Origin: Brevundimonas sp. UBA4609
GTDB taxonomy: Bacteria > Pseudomonadota > Alphaproteobacteria > Caulobacterales > Caulobacteraceae
Reading direction: 5' to 3'
DNA: 13,809 bases
NCBI GenBank assembly: GCA_002386585.1
Contig: DGIZ01000048.1
Span: forward strand, 1 to 13,809
The notes under the pieces were generated by a model. The model was not told where the DNA came from and made no database searches. It saw only the letters and a list, made by a program, of their open reading frames with translations. The translations under genes and the position numbers were made by a program. Shown here piece by piece: positions 12,511-13,809 of this stretch (the first letter of the stretch is position 1; each line of letters starts with the position of its first letter).

Positions 12511-13527
12511 TTACGTCCGAGCGGGCGCCTTCATGGCGCGCGCGGCGGGCACGCCGGTGGAGGCGTTGTCGCGCTTGGCGCCGGCCGTTTCGCCCGGCTT
12601 CATGAACTTGACCAGCACGCGTTGGCCGATCAGCAGCGGGGCGTCGTCGACGGCGACCACCACCTCGACCACGCGTTCGTCGGTGCGCTGCGAGGGATCG
12701 TCCGAGGCCAGCTTGCGGGCGCCGAAGACGGCGGCGCGGCGCAGCACCTTGCCGACATAGACCTTGGACGGATCGCCTTCGGGAGTGATCTCCACGGCCT
12801 GATCGACGGCGACGTTCGGGATGTCGGCCTCGACGATCTCGGCGCGGGCGATGCGCGGGGCGGCCGGCTCCAGATCGAACATGTTCGACACGTTCAGGGT
12901 CGAGGCGCCGGCGCCGGGGTTGGCGTAGCGACGCACGATGCGGCCGTCGGCGGGCGAGCGGATGACGGTCAGTTCGACATCGTATGCGGCCTGATCACGA
13001 CGGGCGCGGGCGCTCTGCACCGCCGACTGCTGCGAGCCGAGGCGAGCCTGGGCCTGGGCGATGGCGTCGCGGGCCTGATCCATGCGCTGGGCGGCGACGA
13101 AGTTGGTGGCGACCAGCTTCTGCAGGCGGTCGTATTCGCGCTGGGCCGCAGCGATGTCGACGTTGATCAGGCGCAACTGGCTCTCGGCTTCAGCCAGGGT
13201 GGCCGAGGCGGTCTGCAGCGCCAGGCGCGGCTCGTCGTCCTCCTGGCGGGCCAGGATCTGGCCGGCCTTGACCAGATCGCCTTCCTGCACCAGCACCTCA
13301 CGGACCACGCCGCCGCGTCGCGCGGCGATCTGGATGATGCCGCCCTCGATGTCGATCTTGCCGTTGGCGATGGCGGAATAGGGGCTTTCGACCTTCTTCT
13401 CGGCCGCCTCGGCCAGTTCGGCTTTCTTGGCGGCCCCGGCCTTCTGCATCATGCCGAAGCCGACGATCAGCACGACCAGCAGTGCCAGGCCGATCCAGAG
13501 CCATTTGTTTTTCAGAAATGCGGGCAT
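12511..13527 (-). CDS. HlyD/MacA-type periplasmic adaptor of an ABC exporter
   Basis: A 338-residue membrane-fusion protein. It links an inner-membrane ABC transporter to an outer-membrane channel in the periplasm. One N-terminal transmembrane segment (about 9-27, WLWIGLALLVVLIVGFG) anchors it. A first half-lipoyl motif follows (IIQIAARRGGVVREVLVQEGDLVKAGQIL, about 63-91). A long alpha-hairpin rich in Ala, Gln and Arg comes next (about 95-185), then the second lipoyl half VIRSPADGRIVRRYANPGAG (about 190-210). A beta-barrel region with VGKVLRRAAVFG and LLIGQRVLVKFM closes the conserved part. The ATG at 13527 has GAGGA five bases upstream; an in-frame TTG at 13539 is rejected. It starts 23 bases after the stop of the ABC ATPase gene, so the two form an operon. 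The exported substrate cannot be read from the sequence. Confidence 0.93.
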   Translation of the reverse strand: MPAFLKNKWLWIGLALLVVLIVGFGMMQKAGAAKKAELAEAAEKKVESPYSAIANGKIDIEGGIIQIAARRGGVVREVLVQEGDLVKAGQILARQEDDEPRLALQTASATLAEAESQLRLINVDIAAAQREYDRLQKLVATNFVAAQRMDQARDAIAQAQARLGSQQSAVQSARARRDQAAYDVELTVIRSPADGRIVRRYANPGAGASTLNVSNMFDLEPAAPRIARAEIVEADIPNVAVDQAVEITPEGDPSKVYVGKVLRRAAVFGARKLASDDPSQRTDERVVEVVVAVDDAPLLIGQRVLVKFMKPGETAGAKRDNASTGVPAARAMKAPART

Positions 13528-13550
13528 GGGGGTCCTCAAGGGGATCGGTG

Positions 13551-13809
13551 TCAGTGCGACGCCAGGATGGCTTCGGGATTGGGGGTGCGGCGCTGATCGT
13601 CGATGATCACGCCGTCTTCGATGTGGATGACCCGGTCGGCCCAGGCCTCCAGGCGGGGGTCGTGCGTCACGCAGATGACCGCCGCGCCGTGTTCGGTGGC
13701 GGCACGGCGCAGCAGTCTGATGACTACCTGGCCGTTCTCGCCGTCCAGCGCCGAAGTCGGTTCGTCGGCGAACAGGATCTGCGGGTCCTTGGCCAGGGCG
13801 CGGGCGATG
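13551..13809 (-). CDS. ABC transporter ATP-binding protein, C-terminal part (cut by window edge)
   Basis: The last 86 codons of a MacB/LolD/DevA-type ABC ATPase, translated by me from the minus strand. IARALAKDPQILFADEPTSALDG holds the end of the signature-motif region, the Walker B ILFADE and the D-loop SALD. VICVTHDPRLEAWADRVIHIEDG holds the H-loop histidine and the typical DRVIHIEDG end. The protein ends PEAILASH and stops at 13553-13551. The Walker A and LSGGQ motifs lie beyond the window. It is upstream of, and 23 bases from, the HlyD-type adaptor; a permease gene is expected further right. Confidence 0.92.
   Translation of the reverse strand, partial: IARALAKDPQILFADEPTSALDGENGQVVIRLLRRAATEHGAAVICVTHDPRLEAWADRVIHIEDGVIIDDQRRTPNPEAILASH

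Noticed and set aside
1..13809. CRISPR array, tRNA, rRNA, known riboswitch or insertion-sequence transposase.
   Set aside because: No regularly spaced repeats, no cloverleaf or rRNA-like stretch, and no transposase or integrase motifs were seen on either strand.

Overview
High-GC chromosomal DNA with GC-rich third codon positions and several genes that lack a Shine-Dalgarno. The gene families fit an alphaproteobacterium of the Caulobacteraceae, with a Brevundimonas-like strain as best guess. This assignment comes from protein flavour and base composition, not from a marker gene. The window is mostly ordinary core and iron genes, with two compact segments that look accessory.

Left end (1-1434, minus strand): a histidine-biosynthesis operon reads right to left as a TrpR/YerC-like regulator, hisG, then the start of hisD (cut by the window edge). 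The regulator has a near-consensus promoter containing a perfect inverted repeat, so the operon may be autoregulated. At 1451-1915 follows a self-contained cassette: a short DUF559 (PD-(D/E)XK-like) gene bracketed by two near-identical, inverted, hairpin-forming repeats. The left repeat supplies the gene's ribosome binding site. This is the best candidate for an undescribed element here.

1961-6316 (plus strand): a ferredoxin reductase, then an iron-uptake pair made of a Fiu-type TonB-dependent catecholate siderophore receptor and a PiuC/YbiX-type Fe(II)/2-oxoglutarate dioxygenase. The region upstream of the receptor carries TGCGA/TCGCA motifs that could be a Fur-type operator. A GC-rich hairpin lies between the two genes.

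6344-10368: a cytoplasmic hybrid histidine kinase with CBS-like N-terminus (minus), a MurC/Mpl-type Mur ligase (minus) and a divergent LD-carboxypeptidase (plus). The last two share a 76-base divergent promoter region and together fit cytoplasmic recycling of murein peptides.

10376-11545: a membrane-anchored retropepsin-like aspartic protease and a four-cysteine DUF1289 protein (both minus). They lie divergent from an isolated unit with its own promoter, a leader hairpin that buries a strong Shine-Dalgarno, a 53-residue unknown protein and a textbook terminator. This is the second candidate for something new.

11617-13809: a crotonase-family gene with non-canonical catalytic residues (plus), converging on a two-gene export operon (minus). 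That operon has an ABC ATPase, cut by the window edge, and an HlyD/MacA-type adaptor followed by a terminator. No tRNA, rRNA, CRISPR array or recognised insertion sequence was seen, and no gene-free stretch exceeds 300 bases.
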